This document shows, one piece after another, positions 46,895 through 56,237 of a stretch of DNA of 64,000 nt (within the stretch, counting starts at the first letter, position 1; each line of letters opens with the position of its first letter). Source of the stretch: Pyxidicoccus trucidator (lineage in GTDB: Bacteria > Myxococcota > Myxococcia > Myxococcales > Myxococcaceae); contig NZ_JAAIXZ010000011.1 in assembly GCF_010894435.1 (NCBI RefSeq), forward strand, positions 124,001 through 188,000, read 5' to 3'. The notes beneath the pieces were generated by a model. That model was given only the letters and a program-made list of their open reading frames with translations, was not told the origin of the DNA and did not search any database. Both the position numbers and the translations under genes were made by a program.

Positions 46895-49567
46895 CTAGCC
46901 ACCGGCACCGAAGGACCCGAAGCCCGCGACGCTGAGGTTGATGCCGCCAAATTCCGGCGACACACCCCTGCGAAGAACCAACACCCCCTCTATCCGCCAG
47001 CAGTCACACGCCGGCCCATACGAGAGGCCGAGAGTCTGCTGAGAGAGGGGCGACTGGGATTCTTGCGTGGTCGGATCTTCGTACAACGGCTGCACATACG
47101 CTTCGTACCGCACTCCCAGCCCAAATCCGAGCCTCAAACGCGTACCCGCGATGAGGGTCTGCTCCCGCTTGGCCGCAGGGAGGCCTGGCGCTTCGAACGA
47201 TGCGCTGCCTACCAGGGTATCCAACCGGCGGCGCACGGCGTCCGGCCCGACATCAAGGGGGTCGGCCCCTACCTCAACGGCGAGAGGGTTGGTGACCAGC
47301 AGGTCGTCGAAGCGGGCGTAGAGGGCGGAGCCCTTGCCGTTGTCGATGTTGAAGTCCGCGCTGAGCTGCGTCACGCGGCCGGTGTTCGGGTCCATGCGGA
47401 TCTGCCCACCCGCGGTCAGCACGCCCGCGCTGGCGCTGAGCCGCGCGAAGGTGTCACGCAGCACCGGGCCGGTGTCCTGCTCGGAGCCAGGAATCGACGC
47501 GTGACGGGTCAGGTCGAACCCCTGCCCGATTCGCAGGCGCAGCGGCTCGCGCAAATCGTTGCCGCGCTTGAGGCGCAGGGTCTGGTCCACGGCCAGGATG
47601 GCGTGCAGGAAGCCGCGCGTCCGGCCGTCCGCTCGCAGGGGAACCGCGGCATCGACCTCGTCGTAGGGCTGGGGCGCTTCGCCGCCAGAGGCGCCCGCCG
47701 AGGGGACGCGTCCCCAGCCGCCCGGCACGTAGCGCACCTCCAGCGAGGGGGCGATGGCATGTCGGTACTTCGACTGGCCGCGCCCCGACCAGGTGGTCGC
47801 GACCTGGCTGTCCAGCAGCAGTCCCGCGATGGGGTACCCCCGCTGCCAGGTCTTCCCCGAGACTTCGCCGACCCAGATGTCCTGACGAACCGCCAGAGAG
47901 GGCGTCACCCGGGCGTAGGGCCCCAGACCGAAGGACGTGGACAGCCGGGGGACGAAGTCCACCCGGTCCCGCGCCTCGCGGTCGGCCGCGTTGAAGGTGC
48001 CATCCTGCTGGAAGGGGTCTGGCTGTTTGACTCCCGCCTCCGGCGAGTTCCAGGCGGGGATGTAGTCATTCGTCACCCGGAAGATGCCGTCGGCGCCTTC
48101 ATCCCCGAAGCGGGCCAGGACGGGCGAGAGCCGGGAGTACTCCATGCGGAACCCGCCGATGAGCCCACCCACCAACGGGCGCTCGGGCAGGGCGAAGGTG
48201 ACGCCAGGGAGGCGGTGGAAGGTGGTGGGGCCCTTCAGCTCCGTCCCCGGAGGCGTCGGCCCCGCGGCGTTGTCCGGCACGATGTCCGGCCTGAAGAAGC
48301 TGTAGCCAAAGCGGATGTCCTGGCGCAGCGACACATCCATGCCGGCGTAGAGCTCATCCTGGCGGTTGTAGAACGCGGCGGTGCTGCGCAGGTACTGGTA
48401 CTCGCGAGCGATGATGTCCGCGGTGATGTCGCGCGTGTAGAACCCATCCGAGAGGATGGAGGCATCGACGCGGTTGTACCACCCGCTCCCCAGCTCCTGG
48501 GTGTGCTGCCAGGACGCCTCGCCGCGCAGGCCCCGCGCCTCATCGATGATGTCGAGGGTGCCGACTCCGTTCACCGACTCCCGGAAGTAGCTCCCGTCCC
48601 GGGGGTCGCGAATCGGCCGGACATCGTAGAGGAGGCCCAGCGTGGCACGGCCCCGGGTGCGCTCGCTGGGCACGTAGCGGAACTCGGTGAGCAGCCTGGG
48701 TCCCTTCACCCCGAGGTCGCGTGGATCGCGGACGACCTCGTTCTGCCCCGTGCTCGGGTTGTAGAGCGTCTTCTCCTGGTCCGCTCCACCGGCGAAGTAG
48801 CCTGGGGTGAGCGTCACGTCGTAGCTGCGGCCCAGCGTGAAGAAGACGGGCTGCTCCAGGGTGATGCCGTTGACACCGGAGAAGGAGGGCTTGGGCAGCA
48901 GCAGGCCCGAGCGCCGCTCGGCCAGGGGCAGGTAGAGCCAGGGCACCGCGAAGACGGGCACGGAGCGCACATACACCACGGGCCAGGTCAGCGTGGCGCG
49001 CTCGCCGAGGACGACGTTGGCGGAGCTGGCCTCCACGCGCCAGCTGGGCTCACCGGGGCCGCACTCGCAGGGGGTGAAGGCCAGGTCGTCGACGACGAAG
49101 GACTCGGGCCCGGTGCGGCGGATGCGGGTGCCGCTGAGGATGACGGGCGTCTCCCCCATGGCGCGCAGCTCCTGCGGCGTCTTCGCCGAGAGCATGGCCT
49201 CCAGGGTGACGCCCCGCTTCTGCATGAAGAGGCCGCCCTGGAGGTTGGCCTCGAAGGTGCGGATGTCCACCCGCACCGAGTCGGCCACCGCGGCCATGCC
49301 GCCGGGGCCCACGAACATGACGTTGCCGGTGGCGGTGGCCACCTGGCCCGCCTCGTCGTACGTCACCTCGTCGGCGCGCAGCAGCATGTCCCCGGTGCGC
49401 AGCTCGCAGTGGCCGCGCGCGGTGAGGACCTGCTTGTCGGCCTCGTAGGCGACGAAGTCCGCCGCCAACTCCACCGTCTCACCCGTGGGGAGCTGGACCT
49501 GGGTGGCGAGCGGAATCTGCGCCGTCGTAACGAGCAGCGCGGCGGCGAGCGGGACGAGGATGCTCAT
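46895..49567 (-). CDS. lptD: LPS-assembly protein LptD
   Basis: 890 aa. Signal-like N-terminus (1-20), an OstA/LptA-like beta-jellyroll (about 25-140: LPTGETVELAADFVAYEADK, TATGNVMFVGPGG) and a large outer-membrane barrel (about 190-885: WLYLPLAERRSGLLLPKPSF is the LptD family motif). It inserts lipopolysaccharide into the outer leaflet with LptE, which is not in the window. A CECGP pair (about 160) may give a disulfide. ATG 49567, 47 bp after an AMIN-domain gene. Confidence 0.9.
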   Translation of the reverse strand: MSILVPLAAALLVTTAQIPLATQVQLPTGETVELAADFVAYEADKQVLTARGHCELRTGDMLLRADEVTYDEAGQVATATGNVMFVGPGGMAAVADSVRVDIRTFEANLQGGLFMQKRGVTLEAMLSAKTPQELRAMGETPVILSGTRIRRTGPESFVVDDLAFTPCECGPGEPSWRVEASSANVVLGERATLTWPVVYVRSVPVFAVPWLYLPLAERRSGLLLPKPSFSGVNGITLEQPVFFTLGRSYDVTLTPGYFAGGADQEKTLYNPSTGQNEVVRDPRDLGVKGPRLLTEFRYVPSERTRGRATLGLLYDVRPIRDPRDGSYFRESVNGVGTLDIIDEARGLRGEASWQHTQELGSGWYNRVDASILSDGFYTRDITADIIAREYQYLRSTAAFYNRQDELYAGMDVSLRQDIRFGYSFFRPDIVPDNAAGPTPPGTELKGPTTFHRLPGVTFALPERPLVGGLIGGFRMEYSRLSPVLARFGDEGADGIFRVTNDYIPAWNSPEAGVKQPDPFQQDGTFNAADREARDRVDFVPRLSTSFGLGPYARVTPSLAVRQDIWVGEVSGKTWQRGYPIAGLLLDSQVATTWSGRGQSKYRHAIAPSLEVRYVPGGWGRVPSAGASGGEAPQPYDEVDAAVPLRADGRTRGFLHAILAVDQTLRLKRGNDLREPLRLRIGQGFDLTRHASIPGSEQDTGPVLRDTFARLSASAGVLTAGGQIRMDPNTGRVTQLSADFNIDNGKGSALYARFDDLLVTNPLAVEVGADPLDVGPDAVRRRLDTLVGSASFEAPGLPAAKREQTLIAGTRLRLGFGLGVRYEAYVQPLYEDPTTQESQSPLSQQTLGLSYGPACDCWRIEGVLVLRRGVSPEFGGINLSVAGFGSFGAGG

Positions 49568-49614
49568 TCAGGGGTGCAAGGTAAGCCGCGCCCGGGCCGC
49601 GCCGCGCGCCCTTT

Positions 49615-51069
49615 TCACCGTCCTGTGCGCTGGAAGTCCAATGAAATGAGGTTGCCCTCCTGCCGCGCCTGGAACGGCACCGAGCCCCGGAGCTGGATGG
49701 TGACGCGCACGCCCCGGCCCGCGGAGTCCGCCTCCACCCGGGTGACGGGGGAGTTGAAGAAGGACGTGTCCAGCGGGCGGGTGTTGTTGCTCAGGTCGAT
49801 GCGGGTGTTCTCCAGCTCCACCACCACCGCGCGGCCGTCCTCGCTCGCCGTGTAGCGCACCGGCTCGTTGGTGCGGATGAAGACGCGGGAGGCGCCGGAC
49901 TGCTGCTGGAAGCCGACCAGCGTCATCGTCTTGCGGCGCGAGGACACCTCCACCGAGGCGTCGGAGCCGCCGGACACCTGGCGGCTCGGACGCTCGCGAG
50001 GCTCCGCCATGGCCAGCTTCTCCTGCTTGCGGCTGTCGCGCGAGGCGCGGGCCTCTTCCTGGCGCTGGCGGCGCTCCTCGGCGGCGGCCTCGGCCTCGGC
50101 GCGGCGCTCGTCGGCGGCGGCCTGCGCGGAGGCGCGGCGCTCCTCGGCGGCGGCCTCGGCCTGGCGCTTCTTCTCCTCGGCGGCGGCCTGCGCGGAGGCA
50201 CGGGCCTCTTCCTGCTGGCGCTTCTTCTCGTCGGCGGCGGCCTGGGCGGCGGCGCGGCGCTCCTCCTCTGAGCTCTTGGCGGAGGCGCGGGCGCCCTCCT
50301 CCTGGCGCTTCTTCTCGTCGGCGGCGGCCTGGGCGGAAGCGCGGGCCTCCTCCTCCTGGCGCTTCTTGTCCTCGGCGGCCTGCGCCTGGGCGGCGGCGCG
50401 GGCCTCCTCCTCCTGGCGCTGCGAGGCGGCGCGGGCCTCTTCCTGGCGCTTCTTCTCGGCGTCGGCGTCCTGCTGGGCCCGAGCGGCGGCGTCAGCGGTG
50501 GCCTTCTCCTGGGCCGCGCGGTCGGCCTCGGCGGCGGCGGCGGCCTGCGCGGCGGCCTTCTCCTGGGCCTGACGCTCCGCCTCGGCGGCGGCGGAGGCCT
50601 GGGCGGCGGTGCCATCCGTGGTGGGCTGGGCGGCGGCGGGCTGCTCGGCCGGAGCCGCGGGCGCCTCCGCCACGGCGGGGCCCGCGCCACCGGCCACCTT
50701 CACGACGAGCTGGTTGCCGTTGGCCTGGATGTCCGTCTCCACCTCGCGCTCATAGCCGATGAGCACACGGGCGATGGCGGACGCGTCCGAGCCGTAGCTG
50801 GCGGTGCGGATGCCCGTCACCGTGCCATTGCCGACCTGCACCTCCTCGGGGACGCCGGAGAAGACGGCCTCGGAGATGTCGATGACGAGCCGCGGCGGGT
50901 CCGTCATGGTGAAGGTGGTGAAGTTGGGCTTCTTCGTGCCGGTGATGGACACGGTGCCGCCATTCACCTGGACGCCGGTGATGGTGTTCACGTCCGCCGC
51001 CGGAGCTTGCGCGAGCACCACCATGGGCACGAGCACGACACCGAGCAGCCACACCGCAGAGGCCTTCAT
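49615..51069 (-). CDS. AMIN-domain protein with long coiled-coil linker
   Basis: 484 aa from ATG 51069 (GGGAG 6 nt upstream). Signal peptide about 1-21. An AMIN domain (about 26-125: PRLVIDISEAVF, RVLIGYEREV) and a second AMIN-like domain at the C-terminus (about 385-484: SRVFIRTNEPVRY, AVVVELENTRIDL) are joined by an Ala/Glu/Arg/Lys coiled coil (about 150-365). AMIN domains bind peptidoglycan or tether secretins and amidases. It may span the periplasm. Directly upstream of lptD. Confidence 0.82.
   Translation of the reverse strand: MKASAVWLLGVVLVPMVVLAQAPAADVNTITGVQVNGGTVSITGTKKPNFTTFTMTDPPRLVIDISEAVFSGVPEEVQVGNGTVTGIRTASYGSDASAIARVLIGYEREVETDIQANGNQLVVKVAGGAGPAVAEAPAAPAEQPAAAQPTTDGTAAQASAAAEAERQAQEKAAAQAAAAAEADRAAQEKATADAAARAQQDADAEKKRQEEARAASQRQEEEARAAAQAQAAEDKKRQEEEARASAQAAADEKKRQEEGARASAKSSEEERRAAAQAAADEKKRQQEEARASAQAAAEEKKRQAEAAAEERRASAQAAADERRAEAEAAAEERRQRQEEARASRDSRKQEKLAMAEPRERPSRQVSGGSDASVEVSSRRKTMTLVGFQQQSGASRVFIRTNEPVRYTASEDGRAVVVELENTRIDLSNNTRPLDTSFFNSPVTRVEADSAGRGVRVTIQLRGSVPFQARQEGNLISLDFQRTGR
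49990..50620 (-). repeat. Low-complexity coding repeats of the AMIN-protein coiled coil
   Basis: Imperfect 36-45 bp units encode variations of EEARASAQAAADEKKRQ. The units are out of exact register but give a long uninterrupted heptad pattern. In-frame length variation is likely between strains. Confidence 0.75.
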
Positions 51070-51173
51070 CGCCCACTCCCGTTCACGTTGACAGAGCCCG
51101 GGGATGCTAACACGCACCCCCTTCCCTCCAACTTTCCGTCCGGACGAGTCGGCCGTGGCCGCCGCGAGGGGCG

Positions 51174-52478
51174 CTACCGCCCCAGGCGCGGAAGACTCGG
51201 CGCGCGGCTGCGATGCGTCCGGGCGTACTCGATGAGGTTCTTGATGTCGTAGCAGATCTGCCGGATGTCGTGGCCCATCGTCAGCTCGATGTGGCTGTTT
51301 CCCTTCACCGGGCGCCAGAGGAGGTACTCACTCTTCGCCGCGCGATACACGCTCCGGGTCGACTCCAGCGAGGCCAGCGGGTCCAGGTCCCCGAAGATGA
51401 TGGCCATGGGCACTTCGATGCGGCCGAAGCCGCGCTTGAAGTCGAAGCCCGTCCGATAGCAGACCATCTCCCCGCGGCGGATCCACCGCGCGAACTGCTC
51501 CAGCACCTTGCGGGGCTCGCGCTCGCCGCCCTCGCGCAGCAACCAGCGGACGTCGTCCGCGCTCACCCGCTCCGGGTTGACGAGCCGGTTCATGCGGGTG
51601 GTGAGCTGCTGGTACAGCGGCGAGTCCTCCGCCTTGCCAATCTGCCGCTCGACGAACTTGAGGATGAGGTCCACCGGCATGGCGGTGAAGCGCAGCGCCC
51701 GGCGCTCCCTCGGGGCCAGCTTGCGGCCCAACCCGGCGTGGAGCGTCCCCACCCCGCGCGCCAGCAGCTTGCGGCCCAGGGCCTCCGCCTGGCTGCCCAC
51801 GTTGAGCCCGGCGAGCGTCAGGTCGATCATCCCTCCCAGCAGCGGCGTGCCGTGCGCCAGCAGGCGCAGCATCATGAAGCCCCGTCCCAGGTCCGCCGGG
51901 GAGCCGATGGTGATGAGCCCCTCGAAGTCGTTGTGGATGCCGGCGTAGCCGTAGCCCAGCATCCCGCCCATGGAGTGGCCGCAGTAGAAGATGCGCTCGC
52001 GGCGGGTGATGCGCTTCACGCCGGAGACGGCCGCCGGCAGGTCGTAGAGGAAGTAGCTGTCGATGTCCCAGCCGTAGTCCAGGTCCGGCGGCAGGGGGCG
52101 CTTGAAGCGCTCGGCCCGCTCCTGCTGGAAGGCGATGGAGCTCTTGCCGTGGCCGCGCAGCTCCAGGATGTGGATGTCCACCCCGAAGTAGAGCAGGTTC
52201 TTCACGAACTGGCCGCTCGTCCACGTGTGACGGTTCTGCGAGAAGCCGTGCACCAGCAGCAGCGGCTCACCGAACAGCGGCTGCGGGAAGGGCTGCTTCA
52301 CCGGACGGTATCGGGTGATGACCAGCGACCAGCCGTCCGCCGTCTCCACGACGTACTTCGTCTTCGAGTAAAGCGCCCGGAAGTCGACTTCGTCGACCGT
52401 GGGAAAGTGCGGCCCTGGGCTCGCGGTGGATCTCCAGTCCGGCAGGCGCATGCCTTGAATGTACGACTGCTGATGCAT
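51174..52478 (-). CDS. Alpha/beta hydrolase
   Basis: 434 aa. Nucleophile elbow GHSMGG (about 167-172), oxyanion segment LLVHGFSQNRHTW (about 73-85), acid Asp in FGDLDPLASL and His in GNSHIELTMGHD (about 398). The size and lid-like insert (about 205-300) fit esterases or lipases acting on bulky esters. No signal peptide. ATG 52478, only 12 bp after folC on the same strand, so it is probably co-transcribed with accD-folC. Confidence 0.85.
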   Translation of the reverse strand: MHQQSYIQGMRLPDWRSTASPGPHFPTVDEVDFRALYSKTKYVVETADGWSLVITRYRPVKQPFPQPLFGEPLLLVHGFSQNRHTWTSGQFVKNLLYFGVDIHILELRGHGKSSIAFQQERAERFKRPLPPDLDYGWDIDSYFLYDLPAAVSGVKRITRRERIFYCGHSMGGMLGYGYAGIHNDFEGLITIGSPADLGRGFMMLRLLAHGTPLLGGMIDLTLAGLNVGSQAEALGRKLLARGVGTLHAGLGRKLAPRERRALRFTAMPVDLILKFVERQIGKAEDSPLYQQLTTRMNRLVNPERVSADDVRWLLREGGEREPRKVLEQFARWIRRGEMVCYRTGFDFKRGFGRIEVPMAIIFGDLDPLASLESTRSVYRAAKSEYLLWRPVKGNSHIELTMGHDIRQICYDIKNLIEYARTHRSRAPSLPRLGR

Positions 52479-52490
52479 TGCGCCAAGGTT

Positions 52491-53768
52491 TCAAACCAGG
52501 CGAGCCTTCACCATGCCTACCAGGAACAGTGAGCCTGTGCAGAGCACGACGTCGTCCGGCCCCGCGCGCCGCCGGGCAGCCGCCAGCGCCGAGTCCACGT
52601 CAGACCAGGCAGCCGCGTCCGCGCAGAGCGAGCGGGCTTCATCGAGGTAGGCGGCGGGCGCGAGCGAGCGCGGCGTGTCCAGGGGCGTCAGTTGTACGGA
52701 GGTACAGTGGGGGAACAGCGCCCGCATCATCGGTCCCCGGTCCTTGTCCGCCACCACACCGAAGACGAGGTGCACGCGGCGCCCCGGATACAGCGTGCGC
52801 AGCGACGCGAGCAGTACCTCCACACCCGCGGGGTTGTGGGCGCCGTCGAGCAGCACGGGGGGCTGCCCGCCCACCTCCTCCAGCCGCCCCGGCCAGCGCG
52901 CCGAGGCCAGCCCCGTCCGCGCGGCCTCCAGGGGAACCGGGATTCCGCGCGCGTGGAGGGCTTCCAGGCAGGCGAGCGCCACCGCCGCGTTCTGCCGCTG
53001 GTGCGGGCCACGGAGGGCCAGCGTCAGCCCGTCCAGAGACCAGGAGGGCCCTCGGTAGGACAGCGTCCCGTCCGGATGCGCCTCGCCCGCGAAGTCCCTC
53101 CCCTCCACCCACAGCGGGGCCTCCAGCTCACCGGCCTTGCGGACAATCGCCTCCAGGGCCTCCGGCTCCTGCCGCGACACGACACAGGGCACGCCGGGCT
53201 TGAGGATGCCGGCCTTCTCCCCGGCGATGGCCGCGAGCGTGTGGCCCAGGTACTCCATGTGGTCGAAGGACACGGGCGTAATCGCCGTCACCACCGGGCT
53301 CGCGGCGGTGGTGGCGTCCAGCCGCCCGCCCAGTCCCGTCTCCAGCACGGCCACGTCCACCCCCACCCGGGCGAAGTGCCAGAGGGCCACCACGGTGCCG
53401 AACTCGAAGTACGTCATCGGCTCGGAGACGGCGGACGGGTAGCGCTCCAGCACCTCGAGGATGGCGCGGCCGAAGTCCTCGTCGGAGAGGTCCACGCCGT
53501 CCACGCGGATGCGCTCGTTGACGCGCACCAGGTGCGGGGACGTGTAGAGCCCCACGCGGTGCCCGGCGGCCTGGAGCGCGGTGGCGGTGAAGGCGCAGGT
53601 GCTGCCCTTGCCGTTGGTGCCCGCCACGTGCAGCGCGGGGAAGCGCCGCTCCGGGTGGCCCAGCGCGGCCAGCGCCTCGCGCACACGCTCCAGCCCCAGC
53701 TTGATGCCCGAGGGGTTGAGCTTCGCGAGGAAGGCCAGCGCCTCCTGTGGCGTCCGGGGGGCGCTCAT
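52491..53768 (-). CDS. folC: Folylpolyglutamate synthase/dihydrofolate synthase
   Basis: 425 aa Mur-ligase-family enzyme adding glutamate to dihydropteroate and folates. P-loop GTNGKGST (50-57), DVAVLETGLGGRLDATT (about 127-143), FDHMEYLGHTLAAIAGEKAG (about 158-177, catalytic His/Lys) and LLDGAHNPAG (about 308). ATG 53768, 21 bp after accD. The accD-folC order is conserved in many proteobacteria. Confidence 0.94.
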   Translation of the reverse strand: MSAPRTPQEALAFLAKLNPSGIKLGLERVREALAALGHPERRFPALHVAGTNGKGSTCAFTATALQAAGHRVGLYTSPHLVRVNERIRVDGVDLSDEDFGRAILEVLERYPSAVSEPMTYFEFGTVVALWHFARVGVDVAVLETGLGGRLDATTAASPVVTAITPVSFDHMEYLGHTLAAIAGEKAGILKPGVPCVVSRQEPEALEAIVRKAGELEAPLWVEGRDFAGEAHPDGTLSYRGPSWSLDGLTLALRGPHQRQNAAVALACLEALHARGIPVPLEAARTGLASARWPGRLEEVGGQPPVLLDGAHNPAGVEVLLASLRTLYPGRRVHLVFGVVADKDRGPMMRALFPHCTSVQLTPLDTPRSLAPAAYLDEARSLCADAAAWSDVDSALAAARRRAGPDDVVLCTGSLFLVGMVKARLV

Positions 53769-53789
53769 GCCGGTGTGGGTGCCGCGGGC

Positions 53790-54647
53790 TCAGCCCAGCA
53801 GGCCGAGAATCTGCCCCAGCTTCGTCCGCAGCTCCTTGCGGTGGACGATGCTGTCGATCATCCCGTGCTCCAGCAGGAACTCCGAGCGCTGGAAGCCCTC
53901 GGGCAGCTTCTGACGGATGGTCTGCTCAATCACGCGCGGGCCGGCGAAGCCGATGAGGGCCTTGGGCTCGGCGAGGATGACGTCTCCCAGCCACGAGAAC
54001 GACGCGGCGACGCCGCCGGTGGTGGGGTTGAGCAGCACGGAGATGTAGGGCCGCGTGCCGGTGCGGAAGCGGGCGATGGCCGCGGACGTCTTGGCCATCT
54101 GCATGAGGGAGAAGATGCCCTCCTGCATGCGCGCGCCGCCCGAGGCGGAGAAGACGAGCGCGGAGCACTTCAGCTCATGGGCGCGCTCGAAGACGCGGGT
54201 GACCTTCTCGCCCACCACCGAGCCCATGGAGCCGCCCATGAACTCGAAGACGAAGCAGCCCACGGACACCTGGTGGCCTTCGATGCGGCCCACGCCGGAG
54301 ATGAAGGCATCCGACTCGCCCAGGTTCTTTCGCGAGGACTTCAGCCGGTCCTTGTACTTCTTCGAGTCGCTGAACCCGAGCGGGTCCTGCGGCTCCAGTT
54401 CCTTGTCGAACTCCTCGAAGCTGTCGGGGTCCAACAGGGTGGCGAGCCGGGAGCGGGCGGGCCAGTAGTGGTGGTGCTCGCAGTGCGGGCACACCATCCA
54501 GTTCTTCTCCAGGTCCTGCCGGTAGATGATCTCGTCGCAGGTCTCGCACTTCGCCCACAGCCCCTCCATACGGGACGGGCGGGACTCGGTCGGCTGCTCG
54601 GCGGCGGGGGTGATGGAGATGCGGGGCTTCTTGGAGAACCAGGCCAT
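53790..54647 (-). CDS. accD: Acetyl-CoA carboxylase carboxyltransferase subunit beta
   Basis: 285 aa; makes malonyl-CoA with AccA (not in the window). The N-terminal zinc ribbon has C34-x2-C37 and C53-x2-C56, as in AccD. The crotonase-fold carboxyltransferase holds SASGGARMQEG (about 143-153) and TTGGVAASF (about 187). Start ATG 54647 gives the family start MAWFSKK; an earlier in-frame start is not supported. Same strand, 100 bp downstream of the phosphodiesterase gene. Confidence 0.95.
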   Translation of the reverse strand: MAWFSKKPRISITPAAEQPTESRPSRMEGLWAKCETCDEIIYRQDLEKNWMVCPHCEHHHYWPARSRLATLLDPDSFEEFDKELEPQDPLGFSDSKKYKDRLKSSRKNLGESDAFISGVGRIEGHQVSVGCFVFEFMGGSMGSVVGEKVTRVFERAHELKCSALVFSASGGARMQEGIFSLMQMAKTSAAIARFRTGTRPYISVLLNPTTGGVAASFSWLGDVILAEPKALIGFAGPRVIEQTIRQKLPEGFQRSEFLLEHGMIDSIVHRKELRTKLGQILGLLG

Positions 54648-54747
54648 GACACGGGCGGGGTTAATCCGACGGCTCCCAGCCGTCAACCGTTCCGTGTGGC
54701 GCGCCGCGTCTACGTCCGAAGCCTGGCTTGAGAGCCGGGCTTCGGGA

Positions 54748-55503
54748 CTACAGCTCGAAGATGTCGTTCAGCTCGAGCACGTCCACGGGCAGGGTGGACA
54801 GCTCCTTCTTGAGCTGGGCCACGAAGGCGGGCTTGAGGTGGTAGAGCATCACCGAGGCGCCGTTGCGGCGGAACTTCTTCAGCTCCTGCTCCAGCGTGTA
54901 GGGCGTCAGGTGGCCGGAGATGTCCGCGAGCGACTGGAGCTTGTTGGGGAAGGACGTCTCCAGCAGCAGCGCCTTGAGGTTCTTCGTCTCGTTGAGCGCC
55001 TTCCAGAGCTTGTCGGTGGGCCCGGTGTCGCCGCTCATGGCGAGGGTGCTCTTCCCGTTGGAGATGATGAAGCCGCAGGACTCCACCGGGTGGCTCACCG
55101 GCACGCTGCGCACGGTGTAGGGGCCGACCTCGAAGGTGCCGCCCGCGCGGAAGGTCTTGATCTGCAGGACGGGGTTGGCGCGCGTGGGGATGCGGGTGAA
55201 GTCCGGCCAGAGCGCGTTGTTGAACATGTTCTCGCGCAGGGCGCGGGCGCACTCGCGAGAGGCGTGGATGGTGACGGGCTTGTCGCGGCGGCCGATGACC
55301 AGGTCCGCCATCAGCGGCAGGTCCTTCACGTGGTCGAAGTGGCTGTGGCCCACGAGGATGTGGTCGACGCGGCACAGCTCCTCGAGCGAGAGCGTCCCCG
55401 TCAGCGCCCCCGCGTCGAGCGCGAGCACGTCATCGACGAGGAAGCACGTGCTCTTGCAGGTGGGCAGCTCGCCGCCGTGGCAGCCGAGGACTCGCAGCTT
55501 CAC
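54748..55503 (-). CDS. Class II 3',5'-cyclic-nucleotide phosphodiesterase (MBL fold)
   Basis: 251 aa. Metallo-beta-lactamase fold with H53-x-H55-x-D57-H58 (GHSHFDH). Class II PDE hallmarks: FNNALWPDF (about 94-102), SGDTGPTDKLW (about 156-166), ETSFPN (about 181) and GHLTP (about 196). These are the marks of CpdP/yeast PDE1-type enzymes that hydrolyse cAMP/cGMP. ATG 55503, 1 bp after the cyclic-nucleotide-binding regulator gene, so they are co-transcribed. It likely ends the signal from the upstream cyclase. Confidence 0.85.
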   Translation of the reverse strand: MKLRVLGCHGGELPTCKSTCFLVDDVLALDAGALTGTLSLEELCRVDHILVGHSHFDHVKDLPLMADLVIGRRDKPVTIHASRECARALRENMFNNALWPDFTRIPTRANPVLQIKTFRAGGTFEVGPYTVRSVPVSHPVESCGFIISNGKSTLAMSGDTGPTDKLWKALNETKNLKALLLETSFPNKLQSLADISGHLTPYTLEQELKKFRRNGASVMLYHLKPAFVAQLKKELSTLPVDVLELNDIFEL

Positions 55504-55504
55504 G

Positions 55505-56155
55505 CTAGAGGTCTCCGAACTTCCACTTCATCTCCAGGTATTGGAGGTAGTCGTGGAGTCTGGCCGTGTCATACACGGTCAGTCTGTCAGGGCCGCGCTC
55601 GATGAGGCCGGCCCGCTCCAGCTTGTCCAGCATGCTTCGCACCGCGGGCTCGCCCACGCCGAGCTGTCGGGGCATCTCGCGCACGATGAAGTCGATCTCC
55701 ACGCCGTCGTCCATCTGGCGGCCACGCGTCAGCGCCGACTGGAGGAGCTGGTGCACGACGCGGCTGGCGGGGTCGTGGTGGAGGAGGTTCTCAATCTGCG
55801 CGTCGGCCTCGGAGAGGCGCTCGGCGAGCTTCTTGATCATCCGGACGGCGATTTCGGCGTTGCCGCGGATCATCCCTTCGAACGTCTTGGGGTCGATGAC
55901 CAGGAGCCGGGCGTCCTCGTTGACGACGGCGGACGCGTTGCGCGGCTTGTTGGAGATGATGGCCATCTCCCCGAAGAACTCGCCGGGGCCGAGGACCGCG
56001 AGGATCTTCTCCACGTCGCGCACGCGCTTGGAGATGGACACCTTCCCCGCCTGGATGACGTACATCTCCTTGCCGGTCTCTCCCTCACGGAAGAGCTCGG
56101 TTCCCTTGGGGAATTCCTTCCCGAAACGTTGAAAGAGTGTTTCCTCGGCGCCCAT
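55505..56155 (-). CDS. Crp/Fnr-type cyclic-nucleotide-binding transcription regulator
   Basis: 216 aa from ATG 56155 (GCAGG close upstream; an in-frame TTG 56170 is weaker). CNB domain at about 15-125 with the phosphate-binding cassette FGEMAIISNKPRNASA (E63, R72), which keeps the Glu and Arg contacting the cyclic ribose phosphate. Dimer helix about 105-140; C-terminal winged helix (about 150-205, LGVGEPAVRSMLDKLERAGL). It reads as a cAMP or cGMP receptor. It lies 82 bp downstream of a CHASE2 cyclase and 1 bp upstream of a phosphodiesterase. Confidence 0.9.
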   Translation of the reverse strand: MGAEETLFQRFGKEFPKGTELFREGETGKEMYVIQAGKVSISKRVRDVEKILAVLGPGEFFGEMAIISNKPRNASAVVNEDARLLVIDPKTFEGMIRGNAEIAVRMIKKLAERLSEADAQIENLLHHDPASRVVHQLLQSALTRGRQMDDGVEIDFIVREMPRQLGVGEPAVRSMLDKLERAGLIERGPDRLTVYDTARLHDYLQYLEMKWKFGDL

Positions 56156-56237
56156 CCTGCGAGGAGTCAATCAGCCCCCACCCCCCCGGTCAAATATCCT
56201 TGCTGTGCGCGGCGGTGGGACAGCGCGTGCGTGCGAC

